Below the pieces are notes generated by a model. That model was given only the letters and a program-made list of their open reading frames with translations. It had not been told where the DNA came from and searched no databases. Below are positions 26,981 to 35,913 of a DNA stretch of 64,000 nucleotides, piece after piece. Within the stretch, counting starts at the first letter, position 1, and every line of letters begins with the position of its first letter. Origin of the DNA: Proteiniclasticum sediminis (GTDB taxonomy: Bacteria; Bacillota; Clostridia; Clostridiales; Clostridiaceae); NCBI RefSeq assembly GCF_018128025.1, contig NZ_JAGSCS010000001.1, positions 113,242 to 177,241 of the forward strand, read 5' to 3'. A program made the position numbers and the translations under genes.

Positions 26981-28291
26981 CTAAAGATAGATTTTATTTT
27001 TGTCGTCTTTTTCTCCCCGCATGAGATGGACTTCCCGAACCAGTTCCCGGATGGAGGCGTTGACCTTATCCGGTTCCACCCGGGTGAGACTCACCCGCAG
27101 AACCTTGTCTTCAGACCGGGTGAACCCGGTGAAGTCGCGGAACCGATGTCCCTTAGCCTGAAGATTTTCCAGCAGCGCCTCCAGCTTGAAATCAGCGGGG
27201 AAATGGAGGCTGGCAAAGAACCCCAGCTCCGGTACATGGAGGTCAAAGGGGAAATCCGCCACTGCATTGCGGAAGATCATGATATTCTGCTTCACCTTTT
27301 CCTTCAGCCGGGCCATATCCCGGGGATACATTTCCGATTTCAGGTATTTCAGGAGCACCGCCTGATGAAGGAGGGAAGCGCTGAGATTGAGATAGGTGAC
27401 TCGGTAACCGATGGACTTGATCCAGGCCGGAGGCATGATGACATGGGCCAGCTTCAGCGCCGGGCTGATGGTCTTGCTGTAGCTGCGGACATAAATCGTC
27501 CGGTCCGGAGCCATACTGAAGAACGTTGGGCCCTTGGAAAGCTCAGCCAGGTAATCATCTTCCAGGATATAGAAACCGTACGTCCGGGAAAGGTCCACCA
27601 CCCGAGCCATGGTCTCCGGGGAAAGATCCGTCCCCAGGGGATTGTGATTTCGACTCATGGTGTAGAAGAGCCGGTACTTTTCGGTTTTCAGCTTCTCTTC
27701 CATGGCCTCCAGATCCAGGCCTTCCCGGGTTCTGCGCACCATATCATAGGGAATTTCCTGCAGCTCCAGCATGGAAAGGGCAATGTTGTAGGTGGGATCC
27801 TCCACCAGAACCTTTCCCCAGCTTTTCTCCGTCTCAAAGAAGAGGGACAACGCGCTTTGGGCGCCGCTGGTGATGAGCACCGAATCCAGCGCCAAATCCG
27901 GCTGATGGAGCTCCAGGAGCAGATGTTCCCGGAGAAGATTGTATCCCATGGGATAGCTGTAATTGAGAAGGGAAGAATTCTTCTCCTCCATGGTCAGGGT
28001 CGTTGCCCGGGCTAGAGAATCCAGCGGCAGATTCCGGCTGCTGGGAACACCCGAATAAAAGTCTGCGGTTTCTGTATGTTCCCGGGGATTCCGGTGGATG
28101 TAGTATCCGCTTTTGGGGGCGGAGAAGACCAGTCCCAGGGACTCCAGCTCACTGTACGCTTTGATCACTGTGGAATTGGAACAGCCAAATTTGATGGCCA
28201 GTCCGCGGATGGAGGGCAGTTTTCCTGAGCCTGAGTCTTTTTCGATTTCCCCCCGCAGATAGTCGACAATTTCTGTATATTTATAATTCAT
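26981..28291 (-). CDS. MocR/GntR-type regulator with aminotransferase domain
   Basis: A 436-residue regulator. The N-terminal GntR winged helix (about 1-72: LPSIRGLAIKFGCSNSTVIK, LESLGLVFSAPKSGYY) is joined by a linker to a fold-type I aminotransferase domain. The PLP-binding Lys is expected in RSYSKTISPALKLAH, and TSGAQSALSLF, DPTYNIAL and YTMSRNHNPLGTDL fit the PdxR/MocR/YczR group. Such proteins sense PLP or an amino acid and control vitamin B6 or amino-acid genes. No obvious target is next to it; the regulated gene is unknown. Confidence 0.9.
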   Translation of the reverse strand: MNYKYTEIVDYLRGEIEKDSGSGKLPSIRGLAIKFGCSNSTVIKAYSELESLGLVFSAPKSGYYIHRNPREHTETADFYSGVPSSRNLPLDSLARATTLTMEEKNSSLLNYSYPMGYNLLREHLLLELHQPDLALDSVLITSGAQSALSLFFETEKSWGKVLVEDPTYNIALSMLELQEIPYDMVRRTREGLDLEAMEEKLKTEKYRLFYTMSRNHNPLGTDLSPETMARVVDLSRTYGFYILEDDYLAELSKGPTFFSMAPDRTIYVRSYSKTISPALKLAHVIMPPAWIKSIGYRVTYLNLSASLLHQAVLLKYLKSEMYPRDMARLKEKVKQNIMIFRNAVADFPFDLHVPELGFFASLHFPADFKLEALLENLQAKGHRFRDFTGFTRSEDKVLRVSLTRVEPDKVNASIRELVREVHLMRGEKDDKNKIYL

Positions 28292-28408
28292 GCAATCACC
28301 CCTTTTGTACCAGTCCAGTTTCCTCCATTATAGCATCGAAACCCCGTTCCGTGCCAAGGGTGTGTGCAAATGGATACCCAAGGCGGGTTCATTTATGGTA
28401 TATTAGGG

Positions 28409-28414
28409 TATAAT
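28409..28414 (+). promoter_or_regulatory. Possible -10 element before the methyltransferase
   Basis: TATAAT at 28409-28414 lies 84 bases before the methyltransferase start. The -35 region is weak (TTCATT, 15-base spacing). A short hairpin GTCACC/GGTGAC follows at 28435-28449. Confidence 0.35.
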
Positions 28415-28497
28415 CTAGGTTACATCCCCATTGTGTCACCTCGGTGACAGGGAGCAGAGATCAGGACTTCTAAAAAGGGAAAAGGAGCGGCGATGCC

Positions 28498-29226
28498 ATG
28501 AAATTTTATGAAATGCTGGTCAAGTCTTATGATACGATCTTTCCGTTTCAGCCGGACACTTTTCGGTTTATCCGTGAAGGTCTTCACGCCGGCGATAAAG
28601 TGTTGGATGCCGCCTGCGGTACAGGCACCTACACGCTTCCCCTGCAGGAGGAAGGAATCCTCGCCTGTGGCGTGGACCTGGAAGAGGCCATGATCGAGGA
28701 AGCGGAAAAGAAGAGACAGCGCCTGGGCATCGATGGCGACTTTGTGGTCTCCAACATGCTGGACATCGATCTCGTCAGCGAAGGGGACCTTCGCCGGATT
28801 TTCATCATCGGCAACTCCCTGGTGCATCTGCACTCCCTGGATGAAGTCCGCAACTTTCTCGCCAGTGCCTATGATCTTCTGGCCAAGGAAGGCGATCTTC
28901 TTCTCCAGATTATTAACTATGACCGGATCCTGGATCAGAAGATCACAAAGCTTCCCGATATCCGGGTGCCGGAGGCAGAGCTCCTGTTCCTTCGCCGCTA
29001 CCAGTATGATCCGGCAATCCACAAGGTGGAATTTTCCACCACCCTGACCCTGGGCACGGAATCCCGAACCTCGACGGTGGACCTGCTTCCCCTTCGCCGG
29101 GCGGAGCTGGAAGAAGCCCTAAACGAGTGCGGCTTCACAGAAATCAACGTTTATGGCGACTTCAAGAAGTCCCCTTGGACCCCCAATTCCATGATGCTGG
29201 TCATGGCGGCACGAAAACTCAAATGA
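28498..29226 (+). CDS. Class I SAM-dependent methyltransferase
   Basis: A 242-residue enzyme with the SAM-binding motif I VLDAACGTGTYTLPL (about residues 36-50), acidic motif II CGVDLEEAMIEEA, and IGNSLVHLHSLDEV in the motif IV position, typical of the Methyltransf_25/11 group. Substrate cannot be told from sequence. Start uses AGGAG ~10 nt upstream. Not part of a clear biosynthetic cluster; a related but distinct methyltransferase lies at 41759-42487. Confidence 0.85.
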   Translation: MKFYEMLVKSYDTIFPFQPDTFRFIREGLHAGDKVLDAACGTGTYTLPLQEEGILACGVDLEEAMIEEAEKKRQRLGIDGDFVVSNMLDIDLVSEGDLRRIFIIGNSLVHLHSLDEVRNFLASAYDLLAKEGDLLLQIINYDRILDQKITKLPDIRVPEAELLFLRRYQYDPAIHKVEFSTTLTLGTESRTSTVDLLPLRRAELEEALNECGFTEINVYGDFKKSPWTPNSMMLVMAARKLK

Positions 29227-29248
29227 AGCAAGAAATGGAGTAAAAACT

Positions 29249-30499
29249 ATGCATTATCACCAAGTCACCCTGAAAAACGGGTTGACCTTGATCACTGTAC
29301 AGAAACCGGGAAAGCTGTTTTCCCTGAACCTGGGCCTCCAGGTGGGCTCCCTCATGGAAGGGGATCAGGAGAAGGGGATCTGTCATTTCATCGAGCACAT
29401 GCTCTTTAAAGGCACGGTGTACGAGGACAATGAAACCCTCAACCGGCGCATTGAAATGATGGGCGGGGATTTTAACGCCTATACGGACTACATCTCCACG
29501 GTGTATTCCGTTTCCGCCCTTCGGGAGGAACTGCTGGAATCCCTGAACATTCTCCACGAGATGATTGCCCATCCGGCCTTTTCGGCGGAGGAGATGGAAA
29601 AAGAGCGGGGAGTCATCCTCTCCGAGATGCGTTCTGCCCTGGACGATCCCGAGGACATCACCCACCGGAATCTCTATGAGAAAGCCTATGCCACGAGCCC
29701 CCTGCGCTATGATGTCATCGGTACGGAAGAAAGTATCGGAAGACTCACCGCCGAGGATCTTCAGCGTTTCCACCACACCCACTACGTCCCTGGCCGCGCC
29801 ATCTTGATCCTGGTCAGCAGCTACAGTCATGAAGAAGCGGGTATCCTGGTGGAGAAGACGCTGGGACAGTGGCAGGGGAGCAAGACCCCGCCGATTCCCT
29901 GGGTCTTCGAAAAAAACCAGCCGGGGATCCATACCGATTATAAGGACATGGAGCAGTCCACCCTGGCCATCCTGTATTCCTTCCCCCTTAAGGAGGAGGA
30001 AAAGCTTCCCCTGAGAGTGCTCAACTATAAACTGGGCCAAAGCGGAAACTCCATACTCTTCCGGGAGCTTCGGGAGAAACGGGGATTGGCCTACGATGTC
30101 TATTCCGATCTGGATCTCACGGAGAATATTCAGAACCTGGTGATCTACACCCAGGTCTCCGATGAAAGCCTGGAAAACACCCTAGAGGTGATCCAGGAAA
30201 TCCTGGAAGACATCAAGACCGGTGCCTATTTCCACCAGGATGACTTGAATATGATGAAAAAAGTCATGAAAACCAGCATCTATGGCACCTTGGACAGCAT
30301 CCACGACCTGTCGGCCTTCCTCCTGGATGAGGTGCTGAACCACCAGGATCCCCGGGAGTTTGAGAAGGATATGGCGAAGCTGGAGAAAGTAACCCTGAAG
30401 GATCTGGTGGCCGTGAGCCAAAAGGTGTTCAGCGAGCCCACAATATTCATGTTGAGGGGGAATCCCGATGACGAAGATCACACAGATTACGGAGAATAA
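29249..30499 (+). CDS. M16-family zinc peptidase
   Basis: Predicted processing peptidase of 416 residues. The inverted zinc motif HFIEH (HxxEH) lies at about 46-50, with the downstream Glu in EMEKERGVILSEMRSAL. The second half is the inactive partner domain with the conserved FRELREKRGLAYDVYS. This size and layout match the PqqL/YmxG-like single-chain group common in Firmicutes. No signal peptide is seen, so it is likely cytoplasmic. The 3' end overlaps recX by 32 bases. Confidence 0.92.
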   Translation: MHYHQVTLKNGLTLITVQKPGKLFSLNLGLQVGSLMEGDQEKGICHFIEHMLFKGTVYEDNETLNRRIEMMGGDFNAYTDYISTVYSVSALREELLESLNILHEMIAHPAFSAEEMEKERGVILSEMRSALDDPEDITHRNLYEKAYATSPLRYDVIGTEESIGRLTAEDLQRFHHTHYVPGRAILILVSSYSHEEAGILVEKTLGQWQGSKTPPIPWVFEKNQPGIHTDYKDMEQSTLAILYSFPLKEEEKLPLRVLNYKLGQSGNSILFRELREKRGLAYDVYSDLDLTENIQNLVIYTQVSDESLENTLEVIQEILEDIKTGAYFHQDDLNMMKKVMKTSIYGTLDSIHDLSAFLLDEVLNHQDPREFEKDMAKLEKVTLKDLVAVSQKVFSEPTIFMLRGNPDDEDHTDYGE

Positions 30500-31109
30500 A
30501 AAAAACAAGGAACGGGTAAGCCTCTTTTCCGACGGGGAGTTTCTCCTGTCCTGCCACAAGGAACTGGTGGTGAAAAAACGCCTGGTCCCTGGCATGGAGG
30601 TGGATGTGGAGCTTCTCCGGGAAATGGCCCGGGAGGATGAATACCTGAAAGCCAAGGATACGGCCCTTCGGGCTCTCGAACTCAGCTACAAGACGGAAAA
30701 GGAGATCGAGGACAAACTCCGCGTCAAGGAATACGATGAACGGGTCATCCAGCGGGTTATGACCTTCCTGGCGGAATACCGCCTGGTGGATGATCAGCGT
30801 TATGTGGAGCTCTTTGCCAAGGAAAAGCTCCGAAGCCGGGGCATCCGAAAGGTCCAGTACGAACTCCAGGCCAAGGGCATCGACAAGGAGACCTTCCATG
30901 AAGTGCTGGAAAATCTCGACACCCAGTCCCTGGAGGAGGAGACCTGCAAAAAACTGGCGGAGAAAAAATACGCCCAGCTGCAGAAACGAGAACCCGATGC
31001 CTACAAACTGAAAACCAAGCTCTTTGCCTTTCTCAGTGGCAAGGGGTATGAATACGACATGATCCAGCGCATCGTCCGGCAAGTGACGGGGGCGGATCTG
31101 GAAACCTAA
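30468..31109 (+). CDS. recX: RecX regulatory protein
   Basis: Modulates RecA filaments. The 213-residue protein has the three-helix tandem repeats of RecX: ALRALELSYKTEKEIEDKLR, VIQRVMTFLAEYRLVDDQRY, and GIRKVQYELQAKGI. An N-terminal segment (KERVSLFSDGEFLLSCHKEL) is typical of the longer Firmicute form. The ribosome site GAGGGGG lies inside the upstream peptidase gene. Confidence 0.9.
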   Translation: MTKITQITENKKNKERVSLFSDGEFLLSCHKELVVKKRLVPGMEVDVELLREMAREDEYLKAKDTALRALELSYKTEKEIEDKLRVKEYDERVIQRVMTFLAEYRLVDDQRYVELFAKEKLRSRGIRKVQYELQAKGIDKETFHEVLENLDTQSLEEETCKKLAEKKYAQLQKREPDAYKLKTKLFAFLSGKGYEYDMIQRIVRQVTGADLET

Positions 31110-31113
31110 AGAC

Positions 31114-31139
31114 GGACAGGGGTTACCTGTCCTTTTTTT
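31114..31139 (+). terminator. Terminator after recX
   Basis: Stem GGACAGG (31114-31120) with CCTGTCC (31126-31132), then seven T. Confidence 0.85.
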
Positions 31140-31247
31140 GTCTGTTTTTCCTTCGTAGAGCAACAGATATTTGTAGAATTCAGACAAAAATTGTGAATCC
31201 CTACACGAATCTTGAAGATTCCCACGAAATTATTAACATTTATCGTC

Positions 31248-31275
31248 TTTCAGAATTTTTTGCCGGTGTTATAAT
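31248..31275 (+). promoter_or_regulatory. Promoter of the activase gene
   Basis: Perfect TATAAT at 31270-31275 with TGT before it (extended -10); -35 weak (TTTCAG 31248-31253, 16-base spacing). The start codon is 55 bases downstream. Confidence 0.5.
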
Positions 31276-31329
31276 AAAGGGTATATTCCCACACTACTTG
31301 AACGGACAACCCGGAACAGGAGAAATATT

Positions 31330-34300
31330 ATGCGCGATAAAATCTATTTGGGACTCGATGTGGGTTCCACCACTGTGAAAGCTGTGGTTCTGGACAAGAA
31401 CCGTCATACGCTCCACCATACCTATGAGCGGCATTATTCCGATATTCGCAGCACCGTGGTCAAGGTCATGACCGACATCCATGAGACCTTTGGCGACCGG
31501 GAAGTGCATGTAGCTGTCACCGGTTCCGGAGGACTGTCTGTGGCGTCCTGGCTGGGCATTGATTTTATCCAGGAGGTCATTGCCTCCACAAAGGCTGTGG
31601 AATCCCTGATCCCCGAGACAGAAGTTGTCATCGAGCTGGGGGGCGAAGACGCCAAGATCACCTACTTTGACGGATCCATCGAACAGCGGATGAACGGCAC
31701 CTGCGCCGGCGGTACCGGCGCCTTCATCGACCAGATGGCCGCGCTCTTAAAAACCGATGCCCAGGGCCTCAACACCTTAGCCCAGGGCGCCAGTTACATT
31801 TATCCCATTGCCGCCCGCTGCGGTGTTTTTGCCAAGACCGATGTGCAGCCTCTTCTCAACGAAGGGGCCCGCAAAGAAGACATTGCCGCTTCGATTTTCC
31901 AGGCCGTGGTGAACCAGACCATTGCAGGCCTGGCTTGCGGTAGGCCCATCAAGGGAAAGATCGCCTTCCTAGGGGGCCCCTTGCATTTTCTTCCGGAACT
32001 GCGAAAGCGCTTCATCGAAACGCTGGAACTGAAAGAAGGCGAGGCGCTCGTGCCCAAGGAGGCGCAGCTCTACGTGGCCCTGGGGGCAGCCATCTCCTCC
32101 TTTGAGGGGTATGCCCATGAACTGGAAACCCTGATGAACCGAGCCAATCGCTTAAAGGACGTCTTTAAAAAAGAGGTCAACCGCCTGGATCCGCTCTTTC
32201 CGGAAACTGCGGACCGGGAGGCTTTTCAGGCAAGGCACGCCCTGGCTGTGGCCAAGCGGAAAGAGCTCTCCACCCATGGGGGTCCGGTGTTTCTCGGTAT
32301 CGATTCCGGTTCCACCACCTCCAAGGTAGTCCTGGTGGATGAGGAGCTGAACCTTCTCTATTCCTATTATGGCAGCAATAAAGGGGAGCCCCTGAAGCTC
32401 ATCGCCAAGGTGGTGGAGGAGATCTACGAAAAACTTCCTCCGGGAGTCACCATCGCCCAAAGTGCCGCCACAGGCTATGGCGAGGGGCTGATTCAGGCTG
32501 CCCTGGGAGTGGATATCGGCGAAATCGAAACCATCGCCCACTATGAAGCCGCCAACCATTTCCTTCCCGGGGTGGACTTCATCCTGGACATCGGCGGGCA
32601 GGATATGAAGTGCCTCCGAATCAAGGATGGTGCCATCGATTCCATTATGCTCAACGAAGCCTGCTCCTCCGGATGCGGCTCCTTCATCGAGAGCTTTGCG
32701 GAGTCCCTGGGCTATCCGGTCCAGGCGTTTGCCAAGGAAGCCGTAGAGGCCAAAGATCCCGTGGATCTGGGTTCCCGCTGCACAGTCTTCATGAACTCCC
32801 GGGTAAAGCAGGCCCAAAAGGAAGGGGCTTCCCTGGGCGACATCAGTTCGGGACTGTCCTATTCCGTCATCAAGAATGCCCTCTTCAAGGTCATTAAGAT
32901 CCGTGATCCCAAGGCCATGGGGGAGAAGATCATCGTCCAGGGCGGCACCTTTTATAACGACAGCGTCCTCCGGGCCTTTGAACTCATCTCCGGCCGGGAA
33001 GCGGTACGTCCGGACATCGCCGGGCTCATGGGCGCCTTCGGCGCCGCCAAGATCGCCCGAGACCGCTGGACGAAGGGCCAGGTGTCTACCTTGCTGCCGC
33101 TGGAAGAAATCCAGGCCCTTCATCCGGAAACCACCATGCGCCGCTGCGATCTGTGTCTGAACAAATGCCCCCTCACCATCAATATTTTCAAAGACGGCGG
33201 GGGAGAATACATCACAGGCAATCGCTGCGAACGGCCCCTGAAGCTGGAGAAGAAGGAAACTCTTCCCAATCTCTTTGAGTACAAGGAGCAGCGCACCTTT
33301 GCCTACAAGAGCACCGTGGCTCCGGAAAAATCCCGGGGTACCGTGGGGATTCCCCGGGTGCTGAACCTCTATGAGAACTATCCCTTCTGGTTCACCCTGT
33401 TTGATACCTTGGGCTTTAAGGTGCTGCTGTCGCCCAAATCCTCCAAGAAGCTCTATGAGCGGGGAATGGACAGCATTCCATCGGAGTCTGTCTGCTATCC
33501 GGGCAAACTGGTCCATGGGCATATCGACTATCTGGCGAAAAAAGGGGTGGACCTCATCTTCTATCCCTGCCTTCCCTATGAGAACAAGGAAGATCCCCAG
33601 GCCAACAACCACTACAACTGTCCTGTGGTCACCTCCTATCCCGAGGTCATCCGCAACAACATGGACATTCTCGCCCTGCAGAAGGTGCGTTTCGTCAGTC
33701 CGTTCCTGAACTTCTATGACCGGGCCCACCTGTACCAGAAAATGCACGAAGTGCTTTCCAAGTACTATGACATCTCCTTGAGCGAGGTAAAAAATGCCGT
33801 GGCCAAAGCCTATGGAGAAGTGGACCGGTACAAGGCCGATATCCGGGAAAAAGGGGAGGAGACCTTAGCTTATCTGGAAAAGACCGGCAAGAAGGGCATC
33901 GTCCTGGCGGGAAGGCCCTACCATGTGGATCCGGAGATTCACCATGGCATCCCCAATCTCATCACCGAATACGGCATGGCGGTTCTCACGGAAGATTCTG
34001 TGGCCCATCTGGGCACCGCACCCCGACCCCTCCGGGTGGTGGACCAGTGGACCTACCATAACCGGCTTTACCGGGCTGCGGCCTTTGTCGGCACCCAGGA
34101 AAACCTGGAGCTCATCCAGCTCAACAGCTTCGGCTGCGGACTGGATGCGGTGACCTCGGATCAGGTGGAGGATATCCTCCGCTCCAAGAACAAAGTCTTC
34201 ACCCTGCTGAAAATCGATGAAGGCAACAACCTGGGGGCGGCGCGAATCCGCGTGCGATCCCTGAAAGCCACCATGGAGGCCCGCAGAAGAAATGCCATCG

Positions 34301-35613
34301 GCATCAAGGACACCCCGGTGATCTATGAGCGGCCCATATTTACAGCAGAAATGAAGAAGAATCACACCATCCTGAGTCCCCAGATGTCGCCCATCCACTT
34401 CCGCTTTGTGGAAGCGGCGCTGCGCTATTCCGGATTCAACGTGGTAGTGCTCCCGGACACGGATTTCAAAGCCGTGGATGAGGGGCTGAAATATGTCAAC
34501 AACGACGCCTGTTACCCCTCCATACTTGTGGTGGGACAGATCATCGAGGCATTGAAAAGCGGCCAGTATGATCCCCAGAATACCTCCTGCCTCATCACCC
34601 AGACCGGCGGCGGCTGCCGAGCCACCAACTATGTGGGCTTCCTAAGGAAAGCCCTGAAGGACGCCGGATTTGCACAGGTTCCCGTGATTCCGCTCTCCGT
34701 GCAGCAGTTTGAAAAGCATCCGGGCATGCGCCTGGACCTCAAAACCTTAAGCAGCGCCATGCAGGCCCTGGTTTACGGCGATCTCCTCATGCGGGTTCTC
34801 TATCGGGTACGCCCCTATGAAGCCATCAAAGGCTCCGCCAATGCCCTCTATGAGAGCCTTACCCAGAAGATCCTGAAGGACATGGCCGATCCCACCATCA
34901 AATCCTTCCAGGAAAATATTCGGCTCATCGTGAAGCAGTTTGACGAGCTGGAAATCCGGGATGTGGTGAAGCCTAAGGTGGGCCTTGTGGGAGAAATTCT
35001 GGTGAAGTTCCATCCCACGGCCAACAATTCCGTGGTTCAGGTCATCGAGGACAATGGCTGCGAAGCCGTCATGCCCGACCTGGTGGACTTCTTTCTCTAC
35101 TGCTCCTACAACAACGTGGCAAAGCGCAAGTACTTAAACGGGAGCCTCTCCAAGTATCTGGGAAGCAAAGCGGCCATCGCCGTCATGGAAACCTACCGAA
35201 AAACCATGCGGGAGGAACTGGAAAAATCCCAGCGCTTCACCGCTCCCTCACGCATCGAGCATCTGGCGAAGCTCACGGAAGGCATTGTCCACATCGGAAA
35301 CCAGACGGGAGAAGGGTGGTTCCTCACGGGAGAAATGATGGAGCTCATTGAAGAAGGGGTGGAGAACATCATCTGCATGCAGCCCTTTGCCTGCCTGCCC
35401 AACCATATCACGGGGAAAGGCGTCATCAAGAAGCTTCGGGAAGAGAACAAGAACATCAACATCACGGCCATTGACTACGATCCCGGCGCCAGTGAGGTGA
35501 ATCAGCTGAACCGAATCAAACTGATGATTTCCATTGCCTTCAAGAACCTGGAGAAAAACCAGGATCTGGATGCCAAGGAAAACCCCTTGACAATCCTAAA
35601 CAGGCAGATATAA
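31330..35613 (+). CDS. Giant 2-hydroxyacyl-CoA dehydratase activase-like protein
   Basis: A 1427-residue protein of the BadF/BadG/HgdC activase superfamily. Two ASKHA ATPase domains stand in tandem: the first begins [13 protein letters not shown] (residue ~8) and has the cluster Cys125 in [10 protein letters not shown]; the second begins [15 protein letters not shown] (~323) and has C445 in [10 protein letters not shown]. Each resembles one subunit of the homodimeric activator that holds a [4Fe-4S] between protomers. [10 protein letters not shown] motif (~605-613) precedes a DUF2229-type region, and the rest resembles the dehydratase-like COG3580/3581 part. Such long proteins are widespread in Clostridia, but the reaction is unknown. 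No hydroxyacyl-CoA dehydratase subunits adjoin it. Confidence 0.88.
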   Translation: MRDKIYLGLDVGSTTVKAVVLDKNRHTLHHTYERHYSDIRSTVVKVMTDIHETFGDREVHVAVTGSGGLSVASWLGIDFIQEVIASTKAVESLIPETEVVIELGGEDAKITYFDGSIEQRMNGTCAGGTGAFIDQMAALLKTDAQGLNTLAQGASYIYPIAARCGVFAKTDVQPLLNEGARKEDIAASIFQAVVNQTIAGLACGRPIKGKIAFLGGPLHFLPELRKRFIETLELKEGEALVPKEAQLYVALGAAISSFEGYAHELETLMNRANRLKDVFKKEVNRLDPLFPETADREAFQARHALAVAKRKELSTHGGPVFLGIDSGSTTSKVVLVDEELNLLYSYYGSNKGEPLKLIAKVVEEIYEKLPPGVTIAQSAATGYGEGLIQAALGVDIGEIETIAHYEAANHFLPGVDFILDIGGQDMKCLRIKDGAIDSIMLNEACSSGCGSFIESFAESLGYPVQAFAKEAVEAKDPVDLGSRCTVFMNSRVKQAQKEGASLGDISSGLSYSVIKNALFKVIKIRDPKAMGEKIIVQGGTFYNDSVLRAFELISGREAVRPDIAGLMGAFGAAKIARDRWTKGQVSTLLPLEEIQALHPETTMRRCDLCLNKCPLTINIFKDGGGEYITGNRCERPLKLEKKETLPNLFEYKEQRTFAYKSTVAPEKSRGTVGIPRVLNLYENYPFWFTLFDTLGFKVLLSPKSSKKLYERGMDSIPSESVCYPGKLVHGHIDYLAKKGVDLIFYPCLPYENKEDPQANNHYNCPVVTSYPEVIRNNMDILALQKVRFVSPFLNFYDRAHLYQKMHEVLSKYYDISLSEVKNAVAKAYGEVDRYKADIREKGEETLAYLEKTGKKGIVLAGRPYHVDPEIHHGIPNLITEYGMAVLTEDSVAHLGTAPRPLRVVDQWTYHNRLYRAAAFVGTQENLELIQLNSFGCGLDAVTSDQVEDILRSKNKVFTLLKIDEGNNLGAARIRVRSLKATMEARRRNAIGIKDTPVIYERPIFTAEMKKNHTILSPQMSPIHFRFVEAALRYSGFNVVVLPDTDFKAVDEGLKYVNNDACYPSILVVGQIIEALKSGQYDPQNTSCLITQTGGGCRATNYVGFLRKALKDAGFAQVPVIPLSVQQFEKHPGMRLDLKTLSSAMQALVYGDLLMRVLYRVRPYEAIKGSANALYESLTQKILKDMADPTIKSFQENIRLIVKQFDELEIRDVVKPKVGLVGEILVKFHPTANNSVVQVIEDNGCEAVMPDLVDFFLYCSYNNVAKRKYLNGSLSKYLGSKAAIAVMETYRKTMREELEKSQRFTAPSRIEHLAKLTEGIVHIGNQTGEGWFLTGEMMELIEEGVENIICMQPFACLPNHITGKGVIKKLREENKNINITAIDYDPGASEVNQLNRIKLMISIAFKNLEKNQDLDAKENPLTILNRQI

Positions 35614-35614
35614 T
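35587..35614 (+). promoter_or_regulatory. valS promoter, inside the end of the activase gene
   Basis: Consensus TTGACA (35587-35592) and TATAAT (35609-35614) separated by 16 bases. It overlaps the last codons of the upstream gene and serves the T-box leader that follows. Confidence 0.75.
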
Positions 35615-35620
35615 GAAACT

Positions 35621-35855
35621 ATATTTGAATAAAGGCGATGAAAAAGAGGAGTACGCATGAAGAAGCGTCAGAGAGGAAAATCCCAGGCTGGAAGATTTTC
35701 CCGGGGAGGCATGCGGAAGGTAGCTTTTGAGCTTCCAGTCTGAACTTACAGTAAGACTGGACGGTATATCCGTACCGTTATTGATTGAGAGCCCATGCAT
35801 GTGGGAATAAAGGTGGTACCGCGAGTCTTCGTCCTTTGGATGAAGACTCTTTTTT
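35621..35855 (+). promoter_or_regulatory. T-box leader (tRNA-Val) of valS
   Basis: The 14-base T-box AAAGGTGGTACCGCG is at 35810-35823. Stem I features include GATGAAAAAGAGGAGTACGC near 35636-35655, and a candidate specifier GTA (Val) at 35720-35722 within GGAAGGTAGC. The terminator stem GAGTCTTC/GAAGACTC (35823-35830, 35842-35849) and TTTTTT close it. Uncharged tRNA-Val would pair with the T-box and prevent termination. The downstream gene confirms the amino acid; the exact specifier is my reading. Confidence 0.93.
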
Positions 35856-35913
35856 CATTTTCCGATATTCTATCCCTCGGGCGCATCTGCCCCGACAAAT
35901 CAAGGAGGATTCC

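Noticed and set aside
32152-33747. Minus-strand open frame of 531 codons inside the activase gene
   Set aside because: Shadow of a strongly coding plus-strand gene; composition is typical of an antisense frame (many His, Gly, Phe and Leu) and no domain is visible.
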